Source of the DNA: an uncultured Eubacteriales bacterium
GTDB taxonomy: Bacteria > Bacillota > Clostridia > Oscillospirales > Acutalibacteraceae
Direction of reading: 5' to 3'
NCBI GenBank assembly: GCA_934667845.1
Contig: CAKUMQ010000076.1
Coordinates: 1-11,086, forward strand
DNA length: 11,086 nt
The notes below the pieces were generated by a model. That model saw nothing but the letters and a program-made list of their open reading frames with translations. It did not search any database and was not told where the DNA came from. Shown here one piece after another: positions 1-8,700 of the stretch (position 1 is its first letter; every line of letters begins with the position of its first letter). The position numbers and the translations under genes were made by a program.

Positions 1-1
1 C

Positions 2-100
2 ACTGCACTTCTGGAGAAAATCGAACAACAAGCAGATTCCGTTCCCGTGGAGGATAGGTTCGTTTATGAACAACTCAGCTCCACCATAAGTCCACCGTAA
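2..100 (+). CDS. C-terminal end of an unrecognised protein (start outside window)
   Basis: An open frame runs in from the left edge and gives about 32 residues beginning TALLEKIEQQADSV and ending SSTISPP before a TAA at 98-100. The mix of residues (charged, helical-looking LLEKIEQQ, then VEDRFVYEQL) resembles the tail of a real soluble protein. The stop codon lies inside the left arm of a strong terminator hairpin, which is a typical gene end and supports the frame. Too little is present to name a family. The fragment could also be chance read-through, since only the stop and terminator context back it. Confidence 0.5.
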   Translation, partial: TALLEKIEQQADSVPVEDRFVYEQLSSTISPP

Positions 101-127
101 TTTTGATAGAATTACGGTGGGCTTTTA
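92..127 (+). terminator. Rho-independent terminator overlapping the stop codon of the upstream gene
   Basis: A perfect 11-bp inverted repeat pairs CCACCGTAATT (92-102) with AATTACGGTGG (110-120) around a 7-base loop. It is followed by GCTTTTA. The TAA stop of the upstream frame is part of the left arm. The U-tract is short (four T) but the stem is strong, so termination of + strand transcription is the natural reading. Confidence 0.85.
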
Positions 128-136
128 TGCTATAAT
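128..136 (+). promoter_or_regulatory. Extended -10 promoter for the methyltransferase gene
   Basis: TGCTATAAT matches the extended -10 consensus TGnTATAAT exactly, with TATAAT at 131-136. No good -35 hexamer lies 16-18 bases upstream, because that stretch is the right arm of the terminator. The extended -10 element probably substitutes for it. Transcription would start near 143, about 28 bases before the ATG at 171. Confidence 0.65.
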
Positions 137-170
137 GAGTTAGACAAATCGGGATTTGACGGAGGCAAGT

Positions 171-788
171 ATGCTGAACAACAGGGAGTTTGACCTTTGG
201 GCGGATGGATATGATAAAACCGTCGGTATTTCTGATGAGGAAAACACATATCCATTTGCCGGCTATAAAAAAGTGCTTGGGCTTATTTTTCGGACGATTA
301 TGGAAACCGCAAATGCCGTTGTATTGGATATAGGATTTGGAACGGGCACATTAACAACAAAACTGTACGAGCAGGGCTGCTCTATTTATGGACAGGACTT
401 CTCGGCAAGAATGATTGCACTGGCATCTGAAAAAATGCCGGATGCCCATTTATATCAGGGGGATTTTTCAAAGGGACTGGTCGAGCCGCTGCGAAACCGG
501 CGCTATGATTATATTGTGGCAACATACTCCCTGCATCACCTGACAGATGCACAAAAGAGCGTATTTCTTACTGATTTGCGCGACCATCTGAAAGAAAACG
601 GGAAAATTATGATTGGAGACGTTGCCTTTGAAACACGAAGGGATTTGGAGCGGTGCAGGCTGGCTGCGGGGAACGCGTGGGATGACGAAGAAATCTATTT
701 TGTCGCCGAAGAGCTGAGAAAAGATTTTCCGGAGCTTTCATTTACACAAATATCCGGTTGTGCGGGCATTCTGATGTTAGACCGATAA
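171..788 (+). CDS. Class I SAM-dependent methyltransferase, YrrT-like
   Basis: This 205-residue protein transfers a methyl group from S-adenosylmethionine to an unknown acceptor, probably in the cytoplasm. The ATG at 171 is chosen because GGAGG at 161-165 sits five bases upstream; an in-frame TTG at 156 lies before that site. An N-terminal FDLWADGYDKT (residues 7-17) precedes the SAM-binding motif I VVLDIGFGTG (50-59). The acidic residue after beta 2 is D76 in YGQDFS. QGDF (96-99) and YDYIVATYSLHHLTD (112-126) complete the Rossmann-type core. Length and the YD...HHLTD pattern resemble Bacillus subtilis YrrT (about 213 residues), but none of the methionine-recycling genes that accompany yrrT are here, so that role cannot be carried over. 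The gene is visibly more AT-rich than the long gene downstream, which may indicate separate origin. Confidence 0.88.
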   Translation: MLNNREFDLWADGYDKTVGISDEENTYPFAGYKKVLGLIFRTIMETANAVVLDIGFGTGTLTTKLYEQGCSIYGQDFSARMIALASEKMPDAHLYQGDFSKGLVEPLRNRRYDYIVATYSLHHLTDAQKSVFLTDLRDHLKENGKIMIGDVAFETRRDLERCRLAAGNAWDDEEIYFVAEELRKDFPELSFTQISGCAGILMLDR

Positions 789-792
789 CATC
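773..792 (+). terminator. Possible weak terminator hairpin at the end of the methyltransferase gene
   Basis: GATGTTA (773-779) pairs perfectly with TAACATC (786-792) around a six-base loop, and the TAA stop is part of the right arm. Only CCGGTTT follows, so the U-tract is poor and the stem is AT-rich. It may be a weak or decayed terminator, or chance. Confidence 0.3.
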
Positions 793-820
793 CGGTTTGA
801 CGCGGAGTGGCGGTGAAGTT

Positions 821-885
821 GTCAAAAACAATGCACCCCCTTAAATCAGGAACCGCCCCCTCTGAATCGAAACTGCGCCCCCTTA
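821..885. repeat. Three tandem imperfect ~21-bp repeats with a C-rich core
   Basis: Three consecutive units share the pattern (A/G)TC(A/G)(A/G)(A/G)AAC...GC(A/G)CCCCCTTA. Unit 1 is 821-843, unit 2 is 844-864 and unit 3 is 865-885; the last two are exactly 21 bases. The cores are TGCACCCCCTTA, CCGCCCCCTCTG and TGCGCCCCCTTA. Regularly spaced repeats of this kind with GCACCCC cores resemble the multiple transposase-binding repeats at the ends of IS21-family elements. No transposase gene is nearby, so this would be a solitary end or scar. That link is from memory of the family and is not proven. Confidence 0.6.
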
Positions 886-931
886 ATGAGTTTCTATCAA
901 AATCACAGTTCTCCACCAAACGAGGTTCGGA

Positions 932-975
932 CGAACACTTATTTCTTCAGCGGCGGTTTCGCCGTGAAGTGTTCG
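932..975. repeat. Imperfect inverted repeat / hairpin
   Basis: CGAACACTT (932-940) is the exact reverse complement of AAGTGTTCG (967-975). Inside it, CTTCA-G-CGGCG (945-955) pairs with CGCCG-TGAAG (960-969) around GTTT, with one bulged G; the inner and outer right arms overlap by three bases. There is no U-tract on either side, so it is not a terminator. It may be a palindromic intergenic repeat or a mobile-element end lying near the 21-bp repeat. Confidence 0.5.
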
Positions 976-1141
976 CTCTGATCCACAGCAGGAAAGAGCG
1001 GCGCCCACCACCGCATTTACAGCCAAAGCCGATGGCGATGGGATCGCCGCTGACATAAAGGGCGTTTGGGGTAAACGGCAAAGCTGTATGACCCGAACAC
1101 ACACGGAGATGATCTTATGCGCACGGTAAAAGAGGCCCTGC

Positions 1142-1618
1142 ATGAAAAAAAGACACACAACAGAAAACCATATCAAACAGCTCGTACAGGAGGGGAAACA
1201 AGGTATCCGCTATACCGCCATGATGCCGGATATCCCGTTTCTGGTATTGGGGCTGCTCAGTGATGTCGGCTGGATGATCCATCTGACGGCAGGCGTGATC
1301 TACTTCTGCCAAAACGGTTTTCGCCATGCAGGGGACTACATAGCCCTCGCCGCCCTGGCTGCTGTCGTGTTCGGTGTCGCCTGCATCATTTATCTGAACA
1401 GGATACACGAGAAAGAGATCGCCACCAAACGCCAAAAAGACCTCAGCTTTGGTGTGACGGCGTATTCCGGAGCAGTCAGGACGATCGTCGGCATAGGGCA
1501 GATCCTGTATACAGGCATTTCGCCCGCGCTGGTGTGGATCGTCATTGGCGGCTTTTTGAATTTTGCCGCGGAATCGCCGATCTATTTTTCCTTTAAAAAG
1601 GGAATTTTTACGGCGTAA
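1142..1618 (+). CDS. Small multi-pass membrane protein of unknown function
   Basis: This 158-residue protein starts at ATG 1142, with AGAGG (1131-1135) six bases upstream. A short basic, hydrophilic N-terminus (residues 1-29) precedes about four hydrophobic segments: roughly 31-55, 66-86, 107-125 and 127-150. A charged loop (HEKEIATKRQKD, 89-100) separates the two halves. I do not recognise the family and see no motif for transport or catalysis. It ends 22 bases before a nitrilase-superfamily hydrolase with a strong ribosome binding site, so the two are probably co-transcribed. It might move or help handle the hydrolase substrate, but that rests only on the pairing. A competing ATG at 1117 in another frame gives a short, non-membrane product and was not preferred. 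Confidence 0.7.
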   Translation: MKKRHTTENHIKQLVQEGKQGIRYTAMMPDIPFLVLGLLSDVGWMIHLTAGVIYFCQNGFRHAGDYIALAALAAVVFGVACIIYLNRIHEKEIATKRQKDLSFGVTAYSGAVRTIVGIGQILYTGISPALVWIVIGGFLNFAAESPIYFSFKKGIFTA

Positions 1619-1640
1619 AATAGCGGCGGAGGTGGTATAA

Positions 1641-2378
1641 ATGAAATGCGCGCTGGCCGCCGTTGGATCTGTCAACGGAGACATCGGATATAACCAAGCG
1701 GTCATGGCGGATACCCTGAAAAAATGTGCGGGCAGGGCGGACGCAGTGATCTTCGGAGAAGCCTTTCTTCAGGGCTTTAACGGCATAAATTTTACCGTTG
1801 CCCACGACAGGGCGGCAGCTGTCTCCAGTGAGGACAGCATCATTCGCGAAATAGGTCACATGGCGAAGGAAAACGCCGTAGCCGTATCCTTCGGCTTCAT
1901 CGAGAAAGATCGCGGAGTGTTTTTCAGTTCACAGATGACTATAGATAAAACCGGCAGGTGTATAGATGTATACCGCAGAGTCTCACCGGGCTGGAAGGAG
2001 CCGTTTGCGGGCAAGGCATACCGTGAGGGCGACGGCTTTCACACATTCCGTCTGCTCAGCAAAACAGTCGCCGTCGGATTATGCGGCGACCTCTGGTATG
2101 AAGAAAACATTGCCCGCCTGAACGAACAGAAGCCGGATATCGTCTGGTGGCCCGTCTACACAGACTATCCCCATGCGGAATGGAACAATACCGCAAAATT
2201 CGCCTATGCCGAACAGGCGGGCAAAATACACGCGCCCGTTTTTTACGTCAATTCCGTGTGTATGGACAGACCCCACGACGGCGCGGCCGCCAGTGGCGGT
2301 GCCGCTCTGTTTGACAAAGGCTGTATAAAAGCGGAATGCCCCGCGGGAAGTGAAGGCATTCTGATCGTTGAGGCTTAG
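1641..2378 (+). CDS. Carbon-nitrogen hydrolase (nitrilase superfamily)
   Basis: This 245-residue cytoplasmic enzyme should hydrolyse a C-N bond (amide, carbamoyl or nitrile) in an unidentified substrate. GGAGGTGG at 1628-1635 lies five bases before the ATG. The Glu-Lys-Cys triad of the superfamily is partly visible. The general base is E40 in VIFGEAFLQGF (36-46), and the nucleophile is C148 in VGLCGDLWYEE (145-155), the usual position before the Asp-rich turn. The Lys segment reads YRRVSPGWKEP (111-121): the normal Tyr-Arg-Lys is Tyr-Arg-Arg, and K119 lies six residues later. Length is near the short end for the family (about 250-300). No signal peptide is seen. It forms a likely two-gene operon with the membrane protein upstream. 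No obvious terminator follows its TAG, so some read-through into the next leader is possible. Confidence 0.88.
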   Translation: MKCALAAVGSVNGDIGYNQAVMADTLKKCAGRADAVIFGEAFLQGFNGINFTVAHDRAAAVSSEDSIIREIGHMAKENAVAVSFGFIEKDRGVFFSSQMTIDKTGRCIDVYRRVSPGWKEPFAGKAYREGDGFHTFRLLSKTVAVGLCGDLWYEENIARLNEQKPDIVWWPVYTDYPHAEWNNTAKFAYAEQAGKIHAPVFYVNSVCMDRPHDGAAASGGAALFDKGCIKAECPAGSEGILIVEA

Positions 2379-2427
2379 TCAATATGCCGCCGCGATTCCG
2401 GGAAACGGGAAAAATCGGAAATATATC

Positions 2428-2456
2428 TTGCATTTATGGAAAAGAACGGGTATAAT
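2428..2456 (+). promoter_or_regulatory. Sigma-A-type promoter of the riboswitch-controlled operon
   Basis: TTGCAT (2428-2433) and a perfect TATAAT (2451-2456) are separated by 17 bases. The -10 is consensus; the -35 keeps the TTG core only. Transcription would begin around 2463, just before the riboswitch, giving a leader of about 290 bases to the ATG at 2750. Confidence 0.75.
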
Positions 2457-2462
2457 CATTTC

Positions 2463-2590
2463 CGTTACACAACAGAAGATAGCAAACGCACCGCCCCCCG
2501 GCATCAGCCGGAGGCGGAATGGGGTGAGAAGCCCCGCGAGCGGGTCACTGTGATGCCGGGAAAACCGGATAAGTCAGATACGTCGGGCTG
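2463..2590 (+). promoter_or_regulatory. Cobalamin (B12) riboswitch
   Basis: Several conserved parts appear in the correct order. A GC-rich hairpin pairs CCGCC..CCGGC (2491-2502) with GCCGG.GGCGG (2507-2517) around ATCA. It is followed by GAAT and a GGGG/CCCC hairpin with the loop sequence GGTGAGAAGCC (2523-2533). Then come GCGGGTCACTGTGA (2540-2553), a CCGG/CCGG hairpin (2556-2568), and AAGTCAGATAC (2571-2581), close to the family's AAGTCAGgAtAC. These match the hallmark boxes of adenosylcobalamin-type riboswitches. A strong terminator 50 bases later completes a typical transcriptional off-switch: cobalamin binding should favour termination. I could not pair P1 confidently, so the aptamer edges are approximate. 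The downstream genes encode surface proteins rather than B12 synthesis enzymes. Confidence 0.88.
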
Positions 2591-2633
2591 TGCGTGGGTT
2601 CCTGCCCTCACCGGGAAGCTGTGTTTTTACTGA

Positions 2634-2647
2634 CGGAGTCAACTCCG
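2634..2647 (+). promoter_or_regulatory. Possible antiterminator hairpin
   Basis: CGGAG (2634-2638) can pair with CTCCG (2643-2647) around TCAA. The second arm is also part of the terminator's left arm, so the two structures exclude each other. It is short (5 bp) and therefore only a candidate for the antiterminated state. CTCACC (2607-2612) is also complementary to GGTGAG (2523-2528) in the aptamer's conserved loop and could be the long-range contact that couples ligand binding to this choice. Confidence 0.3.
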
Positions 2648-2675
2648 CGCGGCTTGGTGTCGCGCGGAGTTTTTT
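2641..2675 (+). terminator. Intrinsic terminator, expression platform of the riboswitch
   Basis: AACTCCGCGCG (2641-2651) pairs perfectly over 11 bp with CGCGCGGAGTT (2661-2671) around a nine-base loop. The right arm runs directly into TTTT. It lies between the cobalamin aptamer and the start of the large surface-protein gene at 2750, so transcription of the operon depends on reading through it. Confidence 0.92.
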
Positions 2676-2749
2676 CGTTGGGAGCCCTGTTATCTGCCTG
2701 CGGGACACTGTCCCTTTCGATATATCCATTACAGCATGAGGTGAATCAC

Positions 2750-5700
2750 ATGAAACGAGGAATGGCGCTGCTTCTGGCGCTTGTGCTGATACTCGGTGCG
2801 TTTCCGGCGGCGGTCTTTGCTGCCGGCGGAACGCTCACCGGCGCGGGCACCGAGGCAAGCCCCTATGAGATCGCGGATGCGGACGACCTGATGGCCTTTG
2901 CGGCACTGGTCAACGATGAAGGGCAAACGCGCATCTTCGGCGTGCTGACCGATCACATCGACCTGACCGGATACGACTGGATCCCCATCGGCAGCACACA
3001 GAAAAAGCCTTACAGCGGCACCTTCGACGGGCGCGGCTACTCCGTCAGGCTCGACGCAAAGATCGATGCGGATTGGGGTAACGATTGCAGCGGTCTGTTC
3101 AACACACTCAAAAATGCCACCGTCAGGAATATCCGCATGGAGGGCAAAGTCACCTCTGAGGAGGGGATGGGGCTGTATCTCTCCATGGGTTCTGTTGCGG
3201 CTTTTCTCGATAAAAATAACACGATCGAGAATTGCAGTTCGAGCGTGGAATACGCCGTCGGTGACACCACTGTAGGCGTCGGCGGCATCGTCGGTTATGT
3301 GTATGACAGCGGCAACGAGATCATTGCCTGTGCCAACCACGGCGAGATCACCGGCACCTGTGAGGACGACCAGAACGGTTACGGCGGCATCGTCGGCTGG
3401 ACGGATTATGACATCACGCTGAAATACTGCTATAACTCCGCCGCCATCCACGCGCCCGGCGACATGGGCTACGCCGGTGGGCTGATCGGCATAGCCTACG
3501 GCACGCCCACCCTCATCGGCTGCTATACCTCCGCCTCCACGGAGGACAACGACTATTTAAATCCCCGGTGGGCAGAGCGCACCGCAATGATCACCTCGGA
3601 CTATGCGGCGGGCGATTTCTTCGGCACCGCTTCCGACATCAGTGACGATCTCATGCACAACATGACATATTCCGAGACTATCGAGGGCGAATGCGGTCTG
3701 AATCCCTATGAATACGGCGACGGCGACCAGATCCGCCGCGCGTGGGACCACAGCGACAGGATAGACGACGCTCTGGAATACCTAAACGGCGGCGAAACAT
3801 ACTACACCGCCTCCGACGAGATAGGGGACGGCTGGCCCGTGCTGGCATGGGAGTTGGAGGCGCCCGCTTCCCAAAACACCCCGCAGGAAAAGGCGCTCGC
3901 CGCAGCCAAAAAGGCGTTTGACGACGAGAAGAACGCCGCGCTGACGGCGCTGGACAACGGCAAGACCATCGGCAGCACAAAATACGTCGGCTATACCACA
4001 TACAAATACCGGCAGGACAATACCTATACCAACCCGGTCACAAACGACTACTACCGCTACAACAGCGAAAACTGGGCGCTGCTGGAGGGGTATTACCGCA
4101 CCGCCCGGCAGGAACTGAAGGATCGCGCCTATGTCGCGCCGGAGGACTTTGAAAGCATGGAGGCGGAGGACATTACCGCTGACGGCGCGCGCCAGCAGAC
4201 CGAGGCGCGGCTGACGGTGACCTCCGATGAAGCGCTTCTGAATATGGCGGAGGTTCTGACCATCAGCCGTCAAAAGGACTTCGACGGGAAAAAGCTGACT
4301 GCGCAGCGGGACTACTACACCGCCTACATTAAACAGCTCTACGCGCTGGACACCGACCGCGGCATGCTCTCGGCTGTCTGGCACGAACTGACGGGTACGG
4401 CTCCCGGAGAACTGGAGACGCTGGCCGAAAAGCTCGACGAAACGCTCGGCGCCGGTCTGGAGGCGCTCGGCGCCACCCGCACGCAAAAGCAGCTGGATGC
4501 GGTCAGGGCGGAATGGAGCGGGAAGCTGCTCGCCGTGCGCAAGGACTACACGGTGCCGGAGTTTGACTCCGGCGTGGCTGACAAGTGGGACGGCACGACG
4601 AAAACGCAACCTGCGGGCAGCGGCACAAAAGCCGACCCCTATCAGATCGGTACGGGCGCCGAGCTTGCCTGGTTCGCCGACAGGGTCAACAGCGGCAGCC
4701 TCGCTGCCTGCGCCGTTCTGACGGCGGACATCGACTTAAACCGTCAGGAATGGACAGCCATCGCCACCGATAAATACAACCGCTACACCGGCACCTTTGA
4801 CGGGCAGGGGCACATCATCCACGGTCTGTGGAGCACCGCCGAGGGACAGCAGGTGCAGGGTCTGTTCGGCTATATCGGTCACAAGACCAATGACCGCGCA
4901 AGCTGCGCCGTCATCCAAAACGTCAGGATCGCCGGGCACATCCGCGCGGTGCAGAGCAACGGCTCCGGCATGATCGCGGGCGACAGCGAGGGCATGATCT
5001 ACAACTGCGAGGTCTCCGCTTTTCTCGGCACCTGGCAGGGCATTTCCTCCGTCGGCGGCATCGTGGGCGACCTGAAAGGCGGATCGGTGGAGAACTGCCG
5101 CACATACGGTCTCTATCTGGCGACCGACGACAGCAAATACAGCGGCAATATGGTCAACTCCATCGGCGGCATCGCGGGCAGTGCAGGCGCAGGCGAGCCG
5201 AGAGACGGCGCGCTGATCCGCTACTGCGAAAATGATCTGCGGCTGCGCGGCTACGAAATGAGCTATCTCAGCGGCAAGGCCTCCGGCGTCGGCGGCATCG
5301 TCGGTGTCGTCTACGGCACAGCCAAGGTGCGCGAGAGCGTCAACCGTGCCGAAGTCTTTGGCGGTCTGCGTGTCGGCGGCATCGTCGGCAACGTGAACGC
5401 AAACGGCTCGCTTGACATGGCCTATGTGACCAACTACGGCGACGTATACGGATCGGACGGCAACACCGACGTCCGCGGCACGGGCGGCATCACCGGCATT
5501 TCCGCCGACACCGCCTCCCTGAGTCTCCGGTATGCCTACAATGCGGGCACGATCTACAGCGAGGCGCACCGCAACAAATACAACAGCGCCTATGATTATT
5601 CCACCGCCGCAGGCTCGACCGGCGCGATCATCGGCAACTGGCGCGCGGGCGACGTGGAGCATGTGCAGAGCTGCAGCGCGGACAACACCCTCTGGGGTTA

Positions 5701-8700
5701 CGCCGCGGCAACCGGCGCGGACAGCACCGATGCCATCCGCACGGACAGGATCACACCCGAGGTCAACGCCGGGGGCGGTATGTGGGAAAAGCTCACCGCG
5801 ACGCGCGGTCTTCTGGATCAGCTCATTCACATCGGTTCCTCCCGCGACACGCGGTATCCGGTCTACGGCACGCAGAGCCGACTTTTCAACGATACCGTTA
5901 TGCAGTGCGTCCGCAAGGTCGAGCTGTGCACGACTGCCGAAGAGATCGAAGCCGCGTTGCGCGAGGCGGAGGCGGCGCTTTCCGCCGTTCCCACGGAGCT
6001 GGAAGCGGCAAAGGCCGCGCTGCGCGGGGAAATGCAGGCGTTTGCGGACGGCAATCTCTACGATGCCGAGAATCAAAAAGCCGTTGACGCAGTTCTGGCT
6101 GAAGCCGATGCCGCGCTGGAAGCGGCAAAGACGCTCGCCGACGTCACGGACGTCCGCCAGACCTATCTGGGCAGCGAGAACATCGACGGCAGGCTCAAAG
6201 AAATAGCGACCTATCCCGTCAAGGCGGCAAATGCGCTCTATAACGAATTTATTTACGGCAAAAATTACACCCGGCAGGATACGGCGCTGCTTCTGCGCGC
6301 CTATGAGAGCCAAAAGCTGAAGCTGGACCGGGCAAAGACGGTCGAAGAGGTCGAAAGCCTCTATGCCGAGGCGCGCAAGGCGCTGACGGAGCTTGTCAGT
6401 GACTTCACCGAGGGCAGTACCGCGCCCGACGCCGATCAGGCTGCACAGGACGCGCTGGCGCTCGCGCGCCGGGAGATCCTCGACGAACTGTCCGCACTGG
6501 AAAAGAAATATGCCGATGCGCTGACAGAACAGGCGGGCGATCTGACCGCGCTTGCCGAAAAGTGGCAAAACGCCGTGCAGAGCCTTTTGGATGAGAGCAG
6601 GGCGGCGCTGCACACCGCCGCCGCGCCCGCGCTGGACGGGATCGTATCCTACGCCGAGCTGGACGCCCTGCGTCAGTCCGCCATGCAGGAGTTAGACGCC
6701 CTCTGCGCCGCCGCACGGCGCAAGCTGGCTGTGCTCCTTGCCTCCGCGGACAACATAAACGCGTGGGACGGCGAGACGAAAGCACAGCCCACAGGCAAGG
6801 GCACCGAGGCCGAGCCTTATCGCATCGGCACGGGCGCAGAGCTTGCCTGGCTCGCCGATAAGGTCAACGGCGGAAACTCCGGCAGCCTTTATGCCGTTCT
6901 GACCGCAGACATTGATCTCGGCTTCTGCGAATGGACGCCCATCGGCCGCAAGGTCGGTTACAGCAACGGCGCCTACCGCGGAACTTTCGACGGCCAGGGA
7001 CATACCGTCTCGGGTCTGTACATCAGCAGCGCCGACACCGGCTATGTCGGTCTGTTCGGCCGCGGCTTCGTCGGCACCAAGCTGCGCGATCTGACCGTCC
7101 GGGGCGAAATCAGCCTCACGGACGTGACGTCGGATATCGTTGTCGGCGGCATCATCGCGGACAGTACCTCCGCCGTCTTTGAAAACTGCGTCTCCGACGT
7201 GCAGATCAGCGTGACCTTCAACGATCTCGGCGGGCGCGGCTCCAGCCTCGGCGGCTTTGCCGGTCTGGCAAGCTCCGGCACCTTTACCGACTGCCGCTTT
7301 GAGGGCAGCATCACCTGCCTCTATCAGTACAGCTCCTATCTCGGTTTCAGCGACGGCGGCCTCGGCGGCATTGTCGGATATCTGAAAAACGGCAGACTTG
7401 AGCGCTGCGCCAACGTCGGCGACGTGACAGCCAACAAAGCGTCCGGCGTCGGCGGCATCGCCGGTCGTATTTACGCCTACAACGACGAGGAGACCGCGCT
7501 GCACGAGTGCCTGAACGCCGGTCACATCTCCAACGACGTGAATTTCGTCATCGGTGTCGGTGAATGGCCCGTCGGCGGCATCGGCGGCATCGCCGGTGTC
7601 GTCCAGAGCGGCCGCATCACCATCGACACCTGCTATAACACCGGCGTGATCTCCGGCGGCATTATCGCCGGCGGCATTTTAGGCGGCGAGAGCGGGAAAT
7701 ACGGCAAGACCGCCTCCACGGGCAACCCGCTGCTCACCGTGAAAAACTGCTATAACGCGGGCGTTTTGGATACCGGCACGAAGATCGACCATATCGGTAC
7801 GCTCGTGGGCTTCCCCATCGACGGTCAATACCGCGACAACCTCTATGTTCTCTCCGGAACAGCGCGTTCCGCCATGGGCTGGAAGAGCAGCCAGGGCGAC
7901 CGGGTCTATACCGCGGATACACTGACGGCGGACATGTTCGACGGTCTGATCGACAGCATCGCAGGTCTCAACGGCAGCTTCCCCGTGTTCCCGTGGCAGC
8001 TCCTGACAAGCGACAGCCGCGAGACGGTGATCACCTATCTGAACGACCTCTACCGCACAAAGGCAGAGCCGCTCATCTCCGATACACAGCGCGCGGCGCT
8101 CACAGCCATGCTCTCGCAGACCGCCGACACCGTGCGCACGACCGATGACGTTTTGACCCTTTTGGAGGCCTATCACGCCGCGCTTGCCGCCATGGAGCCG
8201 GAAAAGCTGCTGGACGAGGCGCGCGCTGCCGCTCTCCAAACGCTGACAAGGCTCTACGAAACTGCAAAGACCGCCTATTCCGCGATTGAGACCGCTCTGA
8301 CCGCGCGCTATGACGCGGATCGCGTCGCCGTTGCGCAGAGCGCGAACGCCGCGCAGGCGGAGGCTGTGATCGACAGCTTTGCCGCAAACACCGTTGACCT
8401 TCTGGTTGCCGATGCGCAGGGCGCGCCCCTGCGGGAGCTGACCTCCCGGGCGGAAGCTATCGAAGCCGCTTACACCGCGCTGACCGCGGCACAGCAGTCG
8501 CTTGTGCTGAATTATGCCGCGCTCACGGATATTAAGGCGCTGGCTGTGCTCTACAGCAGCGATCTTGCGCTTCTGACGCAGTGGAACGAGGAGGACAAGA
8601 CCGCCTATCCCGATCTTGCGCAGGCGCTGACCGCGCTGGGCGCAGAGGCGCAGACCGCGCTGGGCGCATGCACCGGACGGGAGGAGCTTTCCCCTGTTCT

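Larger units (their letters stand above)
789..1141. other. 353-base stretch without a convincing gene
   Basis: The stretch holds a three-copy 21-bp repeat (821-885) and an imperfect hairpin (932-975), described separately. A GTG/ATG-started frame (about 807-1058) exists, but its product is rich in Arg, Pro and Lys, runs straight through the repeats and hairpin, and resembles no domain I know. From about 968 another frame reads SVRSDPQQERAAPTTAFTAKADGDG without a start codon; it might be a gene relic. I see no tRNA, riboswitch or strong promoter. The make-up fits a decayed mobile-element insertion between the methyltransferase and the next operon. Confidence 0.5.

Noticed and set aside
807..1058. 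An 83-residue + strand frame
   Set aside because: It runs through the 21-bp repeats and the hairpin, is Arg/Pro-rich without domain-like character, and has a poor start context. The repeats explain its amino-acid pattern.
1117..1263. A 48-codon frame starting MRTVKEALHEKK with a GGAG about nine bases upstream
   Set aside because: It overlaps the membrane-protein gene in another frame, and its remainder has no protein-like pattern. The 158-residue frame has four clear hydrophobic segments.
2436..2633. Small + strand frames inside the leader
   Set aside because: They lie across the promoter and structured riboswitch RNA, whose conserved boxes explain the sequence better than coding.
2702..2714. 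GGGAC-ACT-GTCCC hairpin followed by TTT before the giant gene
   Set aside because: The stem is only 5 bp with a three-base loop and three T residues. It is too weak to call a second terminator.
2594..2749. Upstream extension of the giant protein's reading frame
   Set aside because: It would translate the riboswitch tail and the terminator stem. The ATG at 2750 has a good ribosome binding site and is immediately followed by a signal peptide.
4736..6613. A 625-residue open frame on the minus strand
   Set aside because: It is antisense to the giant surface gene. Long antisense frames are expected in GC-rich genes with strong codon bias. The product looks low in complexity, and the + strand has a signal peptide, repeats and an anchor.
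3278..7600. Recurrent GGCGTCGGCGGCATCG-like DNA motif, considered as a CRISPR or recombination repeat
   Set aside because: The spacing is irregular and each copy is in frame encoding VGGIVG/VGGIAG turns, so it reflects protein repeats with biased codons.
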